Shown here one piece after another: positions 17,071 through 23,126 of a stretch of DNA of 35,549 nt (position 1 is its first letter; each line of letters opens with the position of its first letter). Both the position numbers and the translations under genes were made by a program. The DNA is from a virus. Location of the stretch: the IMG/VR virus record IMGVR_UViG_3300008954_000142, positions 1-35,549 of that record; one strand, written 5' to 3'. The notes below the pieces were generated by a model, which saw only the letters and a program-made list of their open reading frames with translations, was not told the origin of the DNA and did no database searches.

Positions 17071-17129
17071 TAGTTCCTTTCGGTAGGAGGGTTAAAAGAG
17101 AGGAATATCCTCTCTCAGTTTCTAATTAT

Positions 17130-17158
17130 ATTGTATGTCATTTCCCTCAAGATGTCAA
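17130..17158 (-). promoter_or_regulatory. early sigma70-type promoter (copy 5)
   Basis: Minus strand: TTGACA, 17-bp spacer, TACAAT. The upstream box reads TTTTGTC rather than AAAAGAC. The -35 overlaps the stop codon region of the upstream gene. Confidence 0.75.
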
Positions 17159-17403
17159 GACAAAAATGCATTGGATTTAATGTGTTCTATCTTGTCATGA
17201 AGGGACAGCTTCTCGCCACTCTCAAGGCACTCAAAAGCTGCATTGTTTTCCAGAAGTGAAATCTTTCTCACCAGATCCCACTTCAACTTGCGAGCGGCAT
17301 CCAGATCCTCTTCCAGAACAGCAATCCTAGAAGCAACATCTACCAAATCATCATTTGCCATTTCTAACATGATGTCACGTTTACCACGATTATAATCGTC
17401 CAT
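17155..17403 (-). CDS. hypothetical coiled-coil protein (82 aa)
   Basis: 82 aa from the ATG at 17403 (MDDYNRGKRDIMLEMANDDL). I chose this start because it follows one base after the stop of the 44-aa gene, whereas the longer frame would overlap that gene entirely. The centre is a heptad-type helix (VDVASRIAVLEEDLDAARKL), so a coiled-coil dimer is likely. Function unknown. Confidence 0.65.
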   Translation of the reverse strand: MDDYNRGKRDIMLEMANDDLVDVASRIAVLEEDLDAARKLKWDLVRKISLLENNAAFECLESGEKLSLHDKIEHIKSNAFLS

Positions 17404-17404
17404 A

Positions 17405-17539
17405 TTATCTCCATCCATCTCTTGCCATATCGGCAAGTTCGATACGGGCTTCTTCTTCAGCCTCAAGTTCATCAATGAAAGCGATGATTTCCTCATCACT
17501 CATTTCCTCACCAATCCAACCCATAAGATCAATATCCAT
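17405..17539 (-). CDS. small acidic protein (44 aa)
   Basis: 44 aa, MDIDLMGWIGEEMSDEEIIA then FIDELEAEEEARIELADMAR. A strong AAGGAG lies before the ATG and the stop lies one base before the next start. Highly acidic and helical; such small acidic early proteins often bind host proteins, but that is inference only. Confidence 0.65.
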   Translation of the reverse strand: MDIDLMGWIGEEMSDEEIIAFIDELEAEEEARIELADMARDGWR

Positions 17540-17549
17540 TTTTGTCTCC

Positions 17550-17759
17550 TTATTTGACAACTACGATTTCACCATTAAACACATTGACTTCAAAGTGATT
17601 CATAACCAAATCCTCATCTGTCCAGCGATCACTCTTATCAGCGATCCTGAAAGCAAGTTCTCTTGCCCACTCTAGACCCTCATCAAGAGTCTCAAAACTC
17701 TCACGATGATTGAAGGAACCAAGTCCCTTCTCTTTTGTCTTAACTTCTGATATCCACAT
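17550..17759 (-). CDS. hypothetical early protein (69 aa)
   Basis: 69 aa, MWISEVKTKEKGLGSFNHRE to NHFEVNVFNGEIVVVK. Its ATG overlaps the stop of the 57-aa gene (TAATG). The pattern of two beta strands, one helix (DEGLEWARELAFRIADKSDR) and two strands suggests a small alpha-beta fold. No recognised family. Confidence 0.65.
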   Translation of the reverse strand: MWISEVKTKEKGLGSFNHRESFETLDEGLEWARELAFRIADKSDRWTDEDLVMNHFEVNVFNGEIVVVK

Positions 17760-17932
17760 TATACAGTCTCCATAGGAATGGTTAATTCGTCATAAGTATA
17801 ACAACTATCCTCATAACATTCTTTATATCTGTCTCTTTCTCTAGTTACTCTTTCAAGTTCTTCTCTTAACTCTACAACCTCAACTCTAAGGGTTGCACAC
17901 TCATCAATTAACTCTTCTCTTGTTACGGACAT
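17759..17932 (-). CDS. hypothetical coiled-coil protein (57 aa)
   Basis: 57 aa, MSVTREELIDECATLRVEVV then ELREELERVTRERDRYKECY, an almost continuous leucine-heptad helix ending in a Cys/Tyr-rich tail (EDSCYTYDEL). GGAGAAC precedes the ATG. First gene of a four-gene early unit driven from 17974. Confidence 0.65.
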   Translation of the reverse strand: MSVTREELIDECATLRVEVVELREELERVTRERDRYKECYEDSCYTYDELTIPMETV

Positions 17933-17973
17933 TTTGTTCTCCGAAAAAGGGTTTCTCTTAACTGTTCACTTAT

Positions 17974-18001
17974 ATTATACCAAATTTAAACCAGATGTCA
18001 A
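17974..18001 (-). promoter_or_regulatory. early sigma70-type promoter (copy 6)
   Basis: Minus strand: AAAAAAGAC TTGACA, 16-bp spacer ending TTTGG, TATAAT. The whole promoter and initially transcribed region is nearly identical to copy 7. Confidence 0.88.
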
Positions 18002-18009
18002 GTCTTTTT

Positions 18010-18360
18010 TCACATACCATATTCAGACCAGTAATGTTTCTTCTCTCTTGAATAGACATTATGTTTCTTGATTTTCCATTTCACAATCATGGGCTCTCCG
18101 TGGTCATCTTCATCAATAAGAACATGGACTACAGTTTTCAGAACCCTTGCCATACGAAAACCTCTGTCCATTTTCCAACGAGAAGTTACCCAGACACGAT
18201 GAACAAACTTATCCTTCAGACCATAATCTGCATACGCTACCCAATCATCTTCCTTGGCTTCTGAATATTCAAAAAATTGACCAGTTTCTTTAGATTCAAA
18301 GGAACCAATAATTGAGCTGTCTCCTACATTAAAATAAGTACTAGAATCAGCAAATGCCAT
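18010..18360 (-). CDS. hypothetical early protein (116 aa)
   Basis: 116 aa with GGAGATTAAAT before the ATG. Aromatic-rich beta-type sequence (TSRWKMDRGFRMARVLKTVV), then an acidic turn (DEDDHGEP) and a basic C-terminus (KWKIKKHNVYSREKKHYWSE). No recognised family. Single-gene unit between promoter copies 7 and 6. Confidence 0.68.
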   Translation of the reverse strand: MAFADSSTYFNVGDSSIIGSFESKETGQFFEYSEAKEDDWVAYADYGLKDKFVHRVWVTSRWKMDRGFRMARVLKTVVHVLIDEDDHGEPMIVKWKIKKHNVYSREKKHYWSEYGM

Positions 18361-18401
18361 ATTTAATCTCCAAAAAGGGTTTCTCTTAACTGTTCACTTA
18401 T

Positions 18402-18429
18402 AGTATACCAAATTTGAACCAGATGTCAA
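18402..18429 (-). promoter_or_regulatory. early sigma70-type promoter (copy 7)
   Basis: Minus strand: AAAAAAAAGAC TTGACA, 16-bp spacer ending TTTGG, TATACT. Differs from copy 6 by only a few bases over about 60 bp, including the leader TTAAGAGAAACCC. Confidence 0.87.
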
Positions 18430-18438
18430 GTCTTTTTT

Positions 18439-18624
18439 TTAACCAATCTCCTCAGAGGTGATATAAACGACATACCGATCTGACTTTTCTCGCCATGTTC
18501 CAGCCACACCTTCTAAAATTTCAATAGAAGGGGTTGCAAATTCAAACATACAAACTCTTCTTTCCGAAAGGGATTTAGTCCAATCGGCGTCAAACACACG
18601 CAATACGAAATACATATCCTTCAT
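18439..18624 (-). CDS. hypothetical early protein (61 aa)
   Basis: 61 aa, MKDMYFVLRVFDADWTKSLS to YVVYITSEEIG. Beta-alpha-beta character, no recognised family. The ATG overlaps the stop of the 60-aa gene (TAATG); third gene of the unit from 19067. Confidence 0.62.
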   Translation of the reverse strand: MKDMYFVLRVFDADWTKSLSERRVCMFEFATPSIEILEGVAGTWREKSDRYVVYITSEEIG

Positions 18625-18806
18625 TAGAATTCCTCTCTAAGGCGGGTTTTAATATATTCAATAGCCGAGGTGAGACTGTTCATTCTCTCAACCCACTCCG
18701 ACTCATGGGTGAAGAAACCAACTGCACCAGCAAGTTTCATTTTTCTGATTCTCAGATCACCCAACTCACTTCTCAAACTGATTTCTAATTCTGTCATTTC
18801 TTTCAT
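18624..18806 (-). CDS. hypothetical helical early protein (60 aa)
   Basis: 60 aa, MKEMTELEISLRSELGDLRI to AIEYIKTRLREEF, mostly amphipathic helix. TAATG overlaps at both ends couple it to its neighbours. No recognised family. Confidence 0.62.
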   Translation of the reverse strand: MKEMTELEISLRSELGDLRIRKMKLAGAVGFFTHESEWVERMNSLTSAIEYIKTRLREEF

Positions 18807-19024
18807 TAGAACATACTCCCTCTAGAGGTTAAAGACCAATTATCCAGATCATTTGCTTCTCGCAGATCAGAATACTCACACCACTCACAGGCTCCATCGA
18901 CTTCATAGTGAACCATGTAATCGTGGAGTCCATCTCCGTTAAATGAACGCTTTGTCACTTCACCAACCAGATCATTCAAGGCATGAACCACAACCATGTC
19001 ACCTATTTCCCATTTTCTTTCCAT
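18806..19024 (-). CDS. hypothetical early protein (72 aa), SH3-like
   Basis: 72 aa, MERKWEIGDMVVVHALNDLV then GEVTKRSFNGDGLHDYMVHY. The IGDMVVV...GEVT...YMVHYEVDG pattern is what a small SH3/Tudor-like barrel looks like; this is inference from pattern only. Cys pair in GACEWCEYSD. CGGAGATCGAAA precedes the ATG. First gene after the early promoter at 19067. Confidence 0.65.
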   Translation of the reverse strand: MERKWEIGDMVVVHALNDLVGEVTKRSFNGDGLHDYMVHYEVDGACEWCEYSDLREANDLDNWSLTSRGSMF

Positions 19025-19066
19025 TTTCGATCTCCGAAAGGGTTATCTCTCTCACTCAACAATTAT

Positions 19067-19095
19067 ATTATACGTTATTTTGGGGTCATTGTCAA
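19067..19095 (-). promoter_or_regulatory. early sigma70-type promoter (copy 8)
   Basis: Minus strand: AAAAAAAAAGTTC TTGACA, 17-bp spacer, TATAAT. The upstream A-tract encodes the Lys codons at the end of the 61-aa gene, so promoter and coding sequence overlap. Confidence 0.83.
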
Positions 19096-19277
19096 GAACT
19101 TTTTTTTTCTTCTTCTCTTTTTTTCCAGAAATATTCCATGCAGTCATCCCAGCCTCTATCGTACTCCTTCTTGAGTGCCACTTGGATTTGTGCAGAAATC
19201 ATCTCTGCCACATTCTCTCTCAGAGAGCTCACTTCTTTTCTCAGATCCTCTACAGAATCTTGGTATGCAATACTCAT
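19092..19277 (-). CDS. hypothetical coiled-coil protein (61 aa)
   Basis: 61 aa, MSIAYQDSVEDLRKEVSSLR to FWKKREEEKKSS. Heptad helix followed by an aromatic/acidic segment (EYDRGWDDCMEYFWKKREEE). AGGAAG precedes the ATG, which overlaps the stop of the previous gene (ATGA). No recognised family. Confidence 0.62.
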   Translation of the reverse strand: MSIAYQDSVEDLRKEVSSLRENVAEMISAQIQVALKKEYDRGWDDCMEYFWKKREEEKKSS

Positions 19278-19663
19278 GTTTTACTTCCTTTGTTATACAG
19301 AATTTTGACATGGGAAATTCGGGTCTGATTCTCTCCACCCCATTGCCCATATTTTGCAATGCGACCTTTGACCTTGATGCAGTCTCCAACAGCCACTTCT
19401 TCCATCTTGACAGGAGTGTTCTTGACAGTCCCATAGAAGGTCACTACATTCCCATCCCTGTCCACCAGAGTATGCAGGGAGTAGTCACGAAAGTCTCGAC
19501 TCTCGACCAGTTTCACAAAGATCTCAACTGGAGTCCCAATGCGAGCTTCTCCATTGGTCAGGTGCTTGGACTTTGGGGCCACAATATGATCAACATTCTT
19601 TTCCAACGCCATGATTTCCTTTTTCAAACAATGATTATATTTTGGGTCTTGGGGATCTTTCAC
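19274..19663 (-). CDS. possible OB-fold nucleic-acid-binding protein (129 aa)
   Basis: 129 aa from a GTG start with AGGAG 5 nt upstream; an internal ATG at 19612 with AAGGAAATC is the alternative (112 aa). The region from about residue 42 (RIGTPVEIFVKLVESRDFRD, then YSLHTLVDRDGNVVTFYGT, VGDCIKVKGRIAKYG and TRISHVKIL) has the strand order and spacing of the OB-fold found in many phage DNA-metabolism proteins. Binding of single-stranded nucleic acid is inferred from the fold only. It lies between the SprT-like gene and a small coiled-coil gene in the unit driven from 20235. Confidence 0.6.
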   Translation of the reverse strand: MKDPQDPKYNHCLKKEIMALEKNVDHIVAPKSKHLTNGEARIGTPVEIFVKLVESRDFRDYSLHTLVDRDGNVVTFYGTVKNTPVKMEEVAVGDCIKVKGRIAKYGQWGGENQTRISHVKILYNKGSKT

Positions 19664-19693
19664 ACAGTCTCCTCACTTTTCACAAAGGGTTTT

Positions 19694-20203
19694 CTAGAAC
19701 CCCAGAACTTCTTCACATTCCTTCCAGAATCCCAGAAAGGATACTAACAATCCTTTCTCCATTCCGTATGCACGAACCTCATAGGGTAACTTAAAGTATT
19801 CCACCAGAGTCTCCGCTTCGTAGTTCACACCTTTCCACATCAACCCAGAATCTCTCCAAGTCAACTCACCAGAAACGTAGTCACTCACATGAACCAGTTC
19901 ATGACACAGGGTCTTGAGGACATCGTGTGCCCACTCAGTTTCACCCTTCTCTCGTCCGTATTCATCAAGAGTCAAACGATGATGGTCAATGATAACATCG
20001 AACTCTCTAGGACGATACCTATTGGTCCATTCAGAGATCTTGGCTTCACCCTCTGCGGCATGGTGCCTCAGATGAAGGTTAATTCTCAGGTTATCTCTCA
20101 TACGTTTAGAGACACCCAATTCACTCAGAGTATGTTCGACACAAACCTTGAGTCCCATACGAAACTTTGAATCAATATTTCTAGCGTGAAGTTTAATTTC
20201 CAT
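19694..20203 (-). CDS. SprT-like zinc metalloprotease-family protein
   Basis: 169 aa. The zinc site HELVH lies at residues 101-105 (LKTLCHELVHVSDYVSGELT) and the acidic third-ligand region may be LPYEVRAYGMEKGLL near the C-terminus. This arrangement matches SprT-like domains found in many T4-like phages; cellular relatives such as Spartan cleave proteins crosslinked to DNA. No C-terminal zinc ribbon is present, so it is the short phage form. First gene after the early promoter at 20235. The phage role is unknown. Confidence 0.8.
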   Translation of the reverse strand: MEIKLHARNIDSKFRMGLKVCVEHTLSELGVSKRMRDNLRINLHLRHHAAEGEAKISEWTNRYRPREFDVIIDHHRLTLDEYGREKGETEWAHDVLKTLCHELVHVSDYVSGELTWRDSGLMWKGVNYEAETLVEYFKLPYEVRAYGMEKGLLVSFLGFWKECEEVLGF

Positions 20204-20234
20204 TGAGTCTCCTCTTTTTTAACCTTTCACTTAT

Positions 20235-20262
20235 ATTATACCACATGGGAGTCCCATGTCAA
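20235..20262 (-). promoter_or_regulatory. early promoter (copy 9) with a perfect palindrome in its spacer
   Basis: Minus strand: TAAAAGAC TTGACA, 16-bp spacer, TATAAT. The sequence CATGGGA-G-TCCCATG (20244-20258) is a perfect 7-1-7 palindrome that starts in the -35 and fills the spacer, an ideal place for a repressor. No other copy has it. Confidence 0.85.
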
Positions 20263-20272
20263 GTCTTTTATT

Positions 20273-20716
20273 TTAAAAAAATGTAACAGAATATTCGGTA
20301 GACTCTCCGTTGCAACGCCACGTTCCTTTGTGGGATGTAGAGATTTTCGTTCCGACACAGGTGAAATTAGATACTTTCGCAGACCAACTCCACTCTTTCC
20401 CGAAGGGGTCAGAAGAGAGCTCTGCGAGTTGCACTCTAGGGTTTGAGAAGGAAATCACAGGGGGAATGGCCACTTGGTGAATCACTTTGGTTGGCACTGC
20501 AACCTCTCTGATTATAACTTCTCGTTTTATAACCTCTTGTTGTATCTTGGTGATTATAATAGGGGGTTTCTCTGTGGGAGTTTTGAGGGAACAGGTGGGA
20601 CACTCGTTATTTACTATTGGGCAGCCTTTGGGGTCATGACAGACCCACTCAGGAGTCCCTTTGGAAATATTAGGAGTCCCTAAAATTAGTATTAGCAAAA
20701 AAATATATAGAAACAT
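20273..20716 (-). CDS. secreted or periplasmic cysteine-rich hypothetical protein
   Basis: 147 aa with a hydrophobic leader (MFLYIFLLILILGTPNISKG) and then a Cys-rich segment (C26, C32, C39, C42), a repetitive stretch (QEVIKREVIIREVAVPTKVI), and a C-terminal domain with C120 and C135. The even number of cysteines suggests disulfides outside the cytoplasm. There is no lipobox, no ribosome site, and the upstream region is AT-rich with TATAAATC at 20725, a possible weak late box. Function unknown. Confidence 0.6.
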   Translation of the reverse strand: MFLYIFLLILILGTPNISKGTPEWVCHDPKGCPIVNNECPTCSLKTPTEKPPIIITKIQQEVIKREVIIREVAVPTKVIHQVAIPPVISFSNPRVQLAELSSDPFGKEWSWSAKVSNFTCVGTKISTSHKGTWRCNGESTEYSVTFF

Positions 20717-20760
20717 TATTATTGGATTTATAGATTAGATTTCCGATCAGCTTTTTAAAT

Positions 20761-21335
20761 AAGGACACTAACAAAGCCCCAAAGGGACTCAGAGATACTC
20801 GGTTTCCCTCATGCACCTCTGAGGTAACTGAGAGAGGCTTGTTCCCTCTCACGAGTCTCCCCACTTGTCTTTCATCGCCGTGCCAACCAGCCGTACTGCA
20901 TCCGAACTCACAGGGGCAATTACATCGGGTCTTAGCCACTCCGAATACCCTCTCGGAACTCCACAGGGCACTAGCGGGAAGGGTGGGAGCATAACCCCTT
21001 CCTATTGTCGTTTGGTCATCCTAGATCATTGGCAAATCATGGGTGTGTGGTTCAGGTCCGACCTTTTCATTGGGGGTTCACTTTACAGACCAAGTGTTGT
21101 ATTGTGTGGGCTGTGGCTCTTGCTTCACTGGTAGTATCAAAAGAGGGACTACACCCACACTATGAGCACTGAAGGGGTCCAAGGACTGTCCAACTTCGGG
21201 TTTCCTCCCCCTTACTCACTCTAAAATCAGGCGTGTTGATCAGTCTCACCACTAAGGGCTACACCACGCATCTGACTTACTCAGAGTGTCTTCAGTGTCT
21301 TCATTGACACAGGGGAATTTCTCTTCCCTCACTCT
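20761..21335 (-). other. long GC-rich region without convincing genes (candidate non-coding RNA)
   Basis: Parts of this region reach about 55% GC (for example 20881-20940), whereas the coding regions are AT-rich. No frame on either strand looks like a protein: the longest run through several classes of improbable composition or lack a ribosome site. Small hairpins occur, e.g. GAGAGG/CCTCTC and ACCTC-A-GAGGT near 20815-20850. Three early promoters at 21345, 21474 and 21634 point into it. I find no tRNA T-arm consensus. Confidence 0.5.
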
Positions 21336-21344
21336 CACATTTAT

Positions 21345-21373
21345 ATTGTCTCAAATTTTGTCTACATTGTCAA
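21345..21373 (-). promoter_or_regulatory. early sigma70-type promoter (copy 10)
   Basis: Minus strand: AAAAAAAGAC TTGACA, 17-bp spacer, GACAAT. The first base of the -10 is off consensus. It reads directly into the GC-rich gene-free region. Confidence 0.78.
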
Positions 21374-21473
21374 GTCTTTTTTTCAGGTTTGTTTGGGTTC
21401 TCGTCCAATCGTATCCAGACTCTAACTGGTGTACCGACCCTGACCCAAAGTCACTCTCTCATCTTACATATAC

Positions 21474-21502
21474 ATTGTCTCACATCTGGAGTGAATTGTC
21501 AA
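21474..21502 (-). promoter_or_regulatory. early sigma70-type promoter (copy 11)
   Basis: Minus strand: AAAGAAAAGAC TTGACA, 17-bp spacer, GACAAT, the same -10 variant as copy 10. Between it and copy 10 lie about 90 bp with no reading frame. Confidence 0.76.
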
Positions 21503-21519
21503 GTCTTTTCTTTAGGTTA

Positions 21520-21565
21520 TCCAACATGATATGTGGTATTTGTGTCCAACACGTTATGTGGTATT
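21520..21565. repeat. two 21-bp direct repeats upstream of promoter copy 11
   Basis: Copies at 21520-21540 and 21545-21565 match at 19 of 21 positions; each contains ATGTGGTATT. They lie immediately upstream of the A-tract of promoter copy 11, a typical position for activator or repressor sites. Confidence 0.7.
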
Positions 21566-21633
21566 CAAGTCCGATTCCTCAGAGGCTACTCAGAGGTATT
21601 CATAGGGATACACTCATTAACCTCGACATACTC

Positions 21634-21662
21634 AGTATATCACTACGAAACGCAAATGTCAA
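21634..21662 (-). promoter_or_regulatory. early sigma70-type promoter (copy 12)
   Basis: Minus strand: AGAAAAGAC TTGACA, 17-bp spacer, TATACT. First of three promoters in a row with no gene between them. Confidence 0.78.
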
Positions 21663-21684
21663 GTCTTTTCTGAACTTTTTTTGT

Positions 21685-21720
21685 GGGAGGGCCTTTGGGA
21701 GGGCCTTTGGTATGGCCTTT
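21685..21720. repeat. 12-bp tandem repeat, three units
   Basis: Units GGGAGGGCCTTT, GGGAGGGCCTTT and GGTATGGCCTTT lie head to tail. They sit between the bidirectional terminator at 21739 and promoter copy 12. Open frames through them give improbable Gly-Leu-Trp or Gln-Arg-Pro repeats, so I treat the stretch as non-coding. Confidence 0.75.
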
Positions 21721-21738
21721 GGTATACTTCTTGCAATA

Positions 21739-21775
21739 GCAAAAACCATACCAACTTGTTTGGTATGGTTTTTGC
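21739..21775. terminator. bidirectional intrinsic terminator
   Basis: A perfect 16-bp inverted repeat, GCAAAAACCATACCAA with TTGGTATGGTTTTTGC, flanks a five-base loop (CTTGT). An A-run on one side and a T-run on the other make it active in either direction. It insulates the early promoters at 21345-21662 from genes further right. Confidence 0.8.
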
Positions 21776-22021
21776 AGGGCCCTCTGAGGATTCTCTGAGG
21801 TTTCTGGGAAAATTTCTGGAAACTTTTGGGGCAGAAGCTGTAGAATTGCAGATTAAGTCCACAAAGGAGTGTGGTTTATTTGATTATTTAAATATATTAT
21901 ACGCAAATCCAATATATTAAACACAAGTCTCATGTGGTGAGACTCAAAGTTCGGTATAGGTGACTTTTTGTGCAAAACCAGAACTCTGAGTTCCTAAAGC
22001 GACTAAAAAGAGTGCGATCAC

Positions 22022-22099
22022 TCAAAAATTCCAGCTTGCAAGGACATAAGCAAGGCTCCAAATGGCCCCAGAGTAGCCCAAAAACATCAATATTTCCAT
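22022..22099 (-). CDS. possible membrane micro-protein (25 aa)
   Basis: 25 aa: MEILMFLGYSGAIWSLAYVL then ASWNF, one hydrophobic helix. AGGGTGATT just before the ATG comes from the last unit of the tandem repeat at 22102 and would serve as ribosome site. The remaining stretch 21776-22021 shows no gene; it has a 7-bp hairpin at 21926-21944. Confidence 0.35.
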   Translation of the reverse strand: MEILMFLGYSGAIWSLAYVLASWNF

Positions 22100-22101
22100 A
22101 A

Positions 22102-22160
22102 TCACCCTAGTAGTCACCCTAGTAGTCACCCTAGTAGTCACCCTAGTAGTCACCCTAGTC
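22102..22160. repeat. 12-bp tandem repeat, about five units
   Basis: TCACCCTAGTAG repeated nearly perfectly from 22102 to about 22160. On the minus strand each unit reads CTACTAGGGTGA, with AGGGTGA resembling a ribosome site and stops in two frames. It starts at the stop codon of the 52-aa gene. There are no spacers, so it is not a CRISPR array. Confidence 0.88.
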
Positions 22161-22308
22161 TCACCTTCTCATTGTGTCTCTCTGTCTGGAATCTGACACG
22201 GCCCTTTGAGTTTCCCATCCATCGAATTTGTGTACATAAAGTGCATCTGGGATTTCGTTTCCTCCATCCCTTTCTCTTTCTCTTACCTACGGCTCTTTTT
22301 TTACTCAT
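22150..22308 (-). CDS. small Arg-rich protein with a CxxC (52 aa)
   Basis: 52 aa, MSKKRAVGKRKRKGWRKRNP then RCTLCTQIRWMGNSKGRVRF. The CTLC followed by RWMGNSKGR and a charged tail is a pattern I associate with small phage zinc-knuckle proteins of unknown function; only one Cys pair is present. AAAGGAC precedes the ATG. Its stop codon lies in the first unit of the 12-bp tandem repeat. Confidence 0.6.
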   Translation of the reverse strand: MSKKRAVGKRKRKGWRKRNPRCTLCTQIRWMGNSKGRVRFQTERHNEKVRLG

Positions 22309-22313
22309 GTCCT

Positions 22314-22625
22314 TTACTCATGTCTTTTCTCTTTATTTCTCAGATACTTCTCAAGGTCTTCTTCCTCTGTCTCTGAGTAATCCATCAAGTAATCCATCAA
22401 GTAATCCATATACATATCGTCGGTGTTTTTCTCTATCTTTTCAAATCGTTCCTTCTGTCTACGTTCCCATTCTCTTCTACTCTCATTCCTCAGTCGATCT
22501 AGTGTTTCATCATCAAGGGTCATATAGTTCAGGGCTTGAAATCTCTGTCTCACACTTAACCTATAAGTCTCCACGGAATTTTCAATGGAATCTGCGACAG
22601 CATCTACCCAATCTTCGTCTTTCAT
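22314..22625 (-). CDS. hypothetical charged helical protein with a short internal repeat (103 aa)
   Basis: 103 aa, rich in Glu, Asp and Arg. Residues near the centre read MYMDYLMDYLMDYSE, encoded by three 12-bp DNA repeats at about 22379-22413. The C-terminus is basic (KYLRNKEKRHE). GGATTT precedes the start weakly. No recognised family. It ends 5 bp before the start of the 52-aa Arg-rich gene. Confidence 0.62.
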   Translation of the reverse strand: MKDEDWVDAVADSIENSVETYRLSVRQRFQALNYMTLDDETLDRLRNESRREWERRQKERFEKIEKNTDDMYMDYLMDYLMDYSETEEEDLEKYLRNKEKRHE

Positions 22626-22628
22626 GGT

Positions 22629-22835
22629 CTAGAAATCCTCCGTCTTTAGTGTTACAACCCCCTCTTGACCACAATGAGGGCAGTGCATATTCTTTCCTGT
22701 CATTATACCAGCGCCACACGCCAAATCATTTCTCTCTCTTGGATCAGGGCTCATTGCATAACTCCACCAGTTTTTGCACTCTCCACAATTGAAATGGTAT
22801 AGTATTTCATAAACATAAGGATGGGTTGTTCTCAT
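22629..22835 (-). CDS. small zinc-ribbon protein (68 aa)
   Basis: 68 aa with two CxxC pairs: C17/C20 (HFNCGECKNWW) and C52/C55 (HCPHCGQEG), the classic four-cysteine zinc ribbon. Aromatic residues surround the first knuckle. Its function could be nucleic-acid or protein binding; I cannot name a family. It precedes the 103-aa gene directly. Confidence 0.68.
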   Translation of the reverse strand: MRTTHPYVYEILYHFNCGECKNWWSYAMSPDPRERNDLACGAGIMTGKNMHCPHCGQEGVVTLKTEDF

Positions 22836-22888
22836 GGCATTATATACCAGATGTAGATGTTCAGTATAAGAATTGCGAGATGGTGACT

Positions 22889-22951
22889 CAGTAGTTCACT
22901 GAACCAGTAGTTCACTGAACCAGTAGTTCACTGAACCAGTAGTTCACTGTC
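22889..22951. repeat. 16-bp tandem repeat, about four units
   Basis: CAGTAGTTCACTGAAC repeated from 22889 to about 22951, identical in three units. Each unit contains the near-palindrome GTTCA-C-TGAAC. The array begins at the stop codon of the 60-aa gene and fills most of the 108-bp gap to the zinc-ribbon gene. Confidence 0.88.
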
Positions 22952-23126
22952 CTAGTTCCTCTAGTCGAGCATTCAGTCTTGCAATATAGTCGTGCAAGTG
23001 TCCTGTGTCATGGGGTTGTAGCAGGGATTCTGCATTTTCTATTTCGTCTTTCAGGACTGCAATCTGGACATCAGTTTTGGTTACGGAACCGATTCTTCCC
23101 CATATATCATTTAAATTGTTTTCCAT
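22944..23126 (-). CDS. hypothetical coiled-coil protein (60 aa)
   Basis: 60 aa, MENNLNDIWGRIGSVTKTDV to ARLNARLEELGQ; two helical segments with heptad leucines (QIAVLKDEIENAESLL) around a His/Gly turn (HDTGHLHD). GAAGGAAG precedes the ATG. Overlaps the end of the previous gene by 20 bp. Confidence 0.6.
   Translation of the reverse strand: MENNLNDIWGRIGSVTKTDVQIAVLKDEIENAESLLQPHDTGHLHDYIARLNARLEELGQ

Noticed and set aside
19175-19747. 190-aa open frame on the plus strand
   Set aside because: It lies antisense to three minus-strand genes, including the SprT-like gene whose motif is clear, and has no recognisable domain or ribosome site.
20670-20939. GTG-started frame of 89 aa with a Cys-rich N-terminus (CNCPCEFGC) on the minus strand
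   Set aside because: It overlaps the signal-peptide gene start, its C-terminal half is low-complexity AT-rich sequence, and it sits inside the structured GC-rich region. Possible but unsupported.
20881-21300. tRNA or selC-like gene in the GC-rich region
   Set aside because: No T-arm (GTTCRANNC with flanking stem), no TCA anticodon arm and no cloverleaf could be found; the closest match GTTCGGATG lacks the invariant A and a stem.
21286-21798. 170-aa plus-strand frame and the matching minus-strand frame with QRP repeats
   Set aside because: They run through promoters, tandem repeats and a terminator; the repetitive residues reflect the 12-bp DNA repeat.
22172-22792. 206-aa open frame on the plus strand
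   Set aside because: Antisense to the zinc-ribbon, 103-aa and Arg-rich genes; Ser/Leu/Phe-rich composition typical of an antisense shadow.
22102-22951. Repeat arrays considered as CRISPR
   Set aside because: Units are 12 or 16 bp, directly adjacent with no spacers, and no cas genes are nearby.
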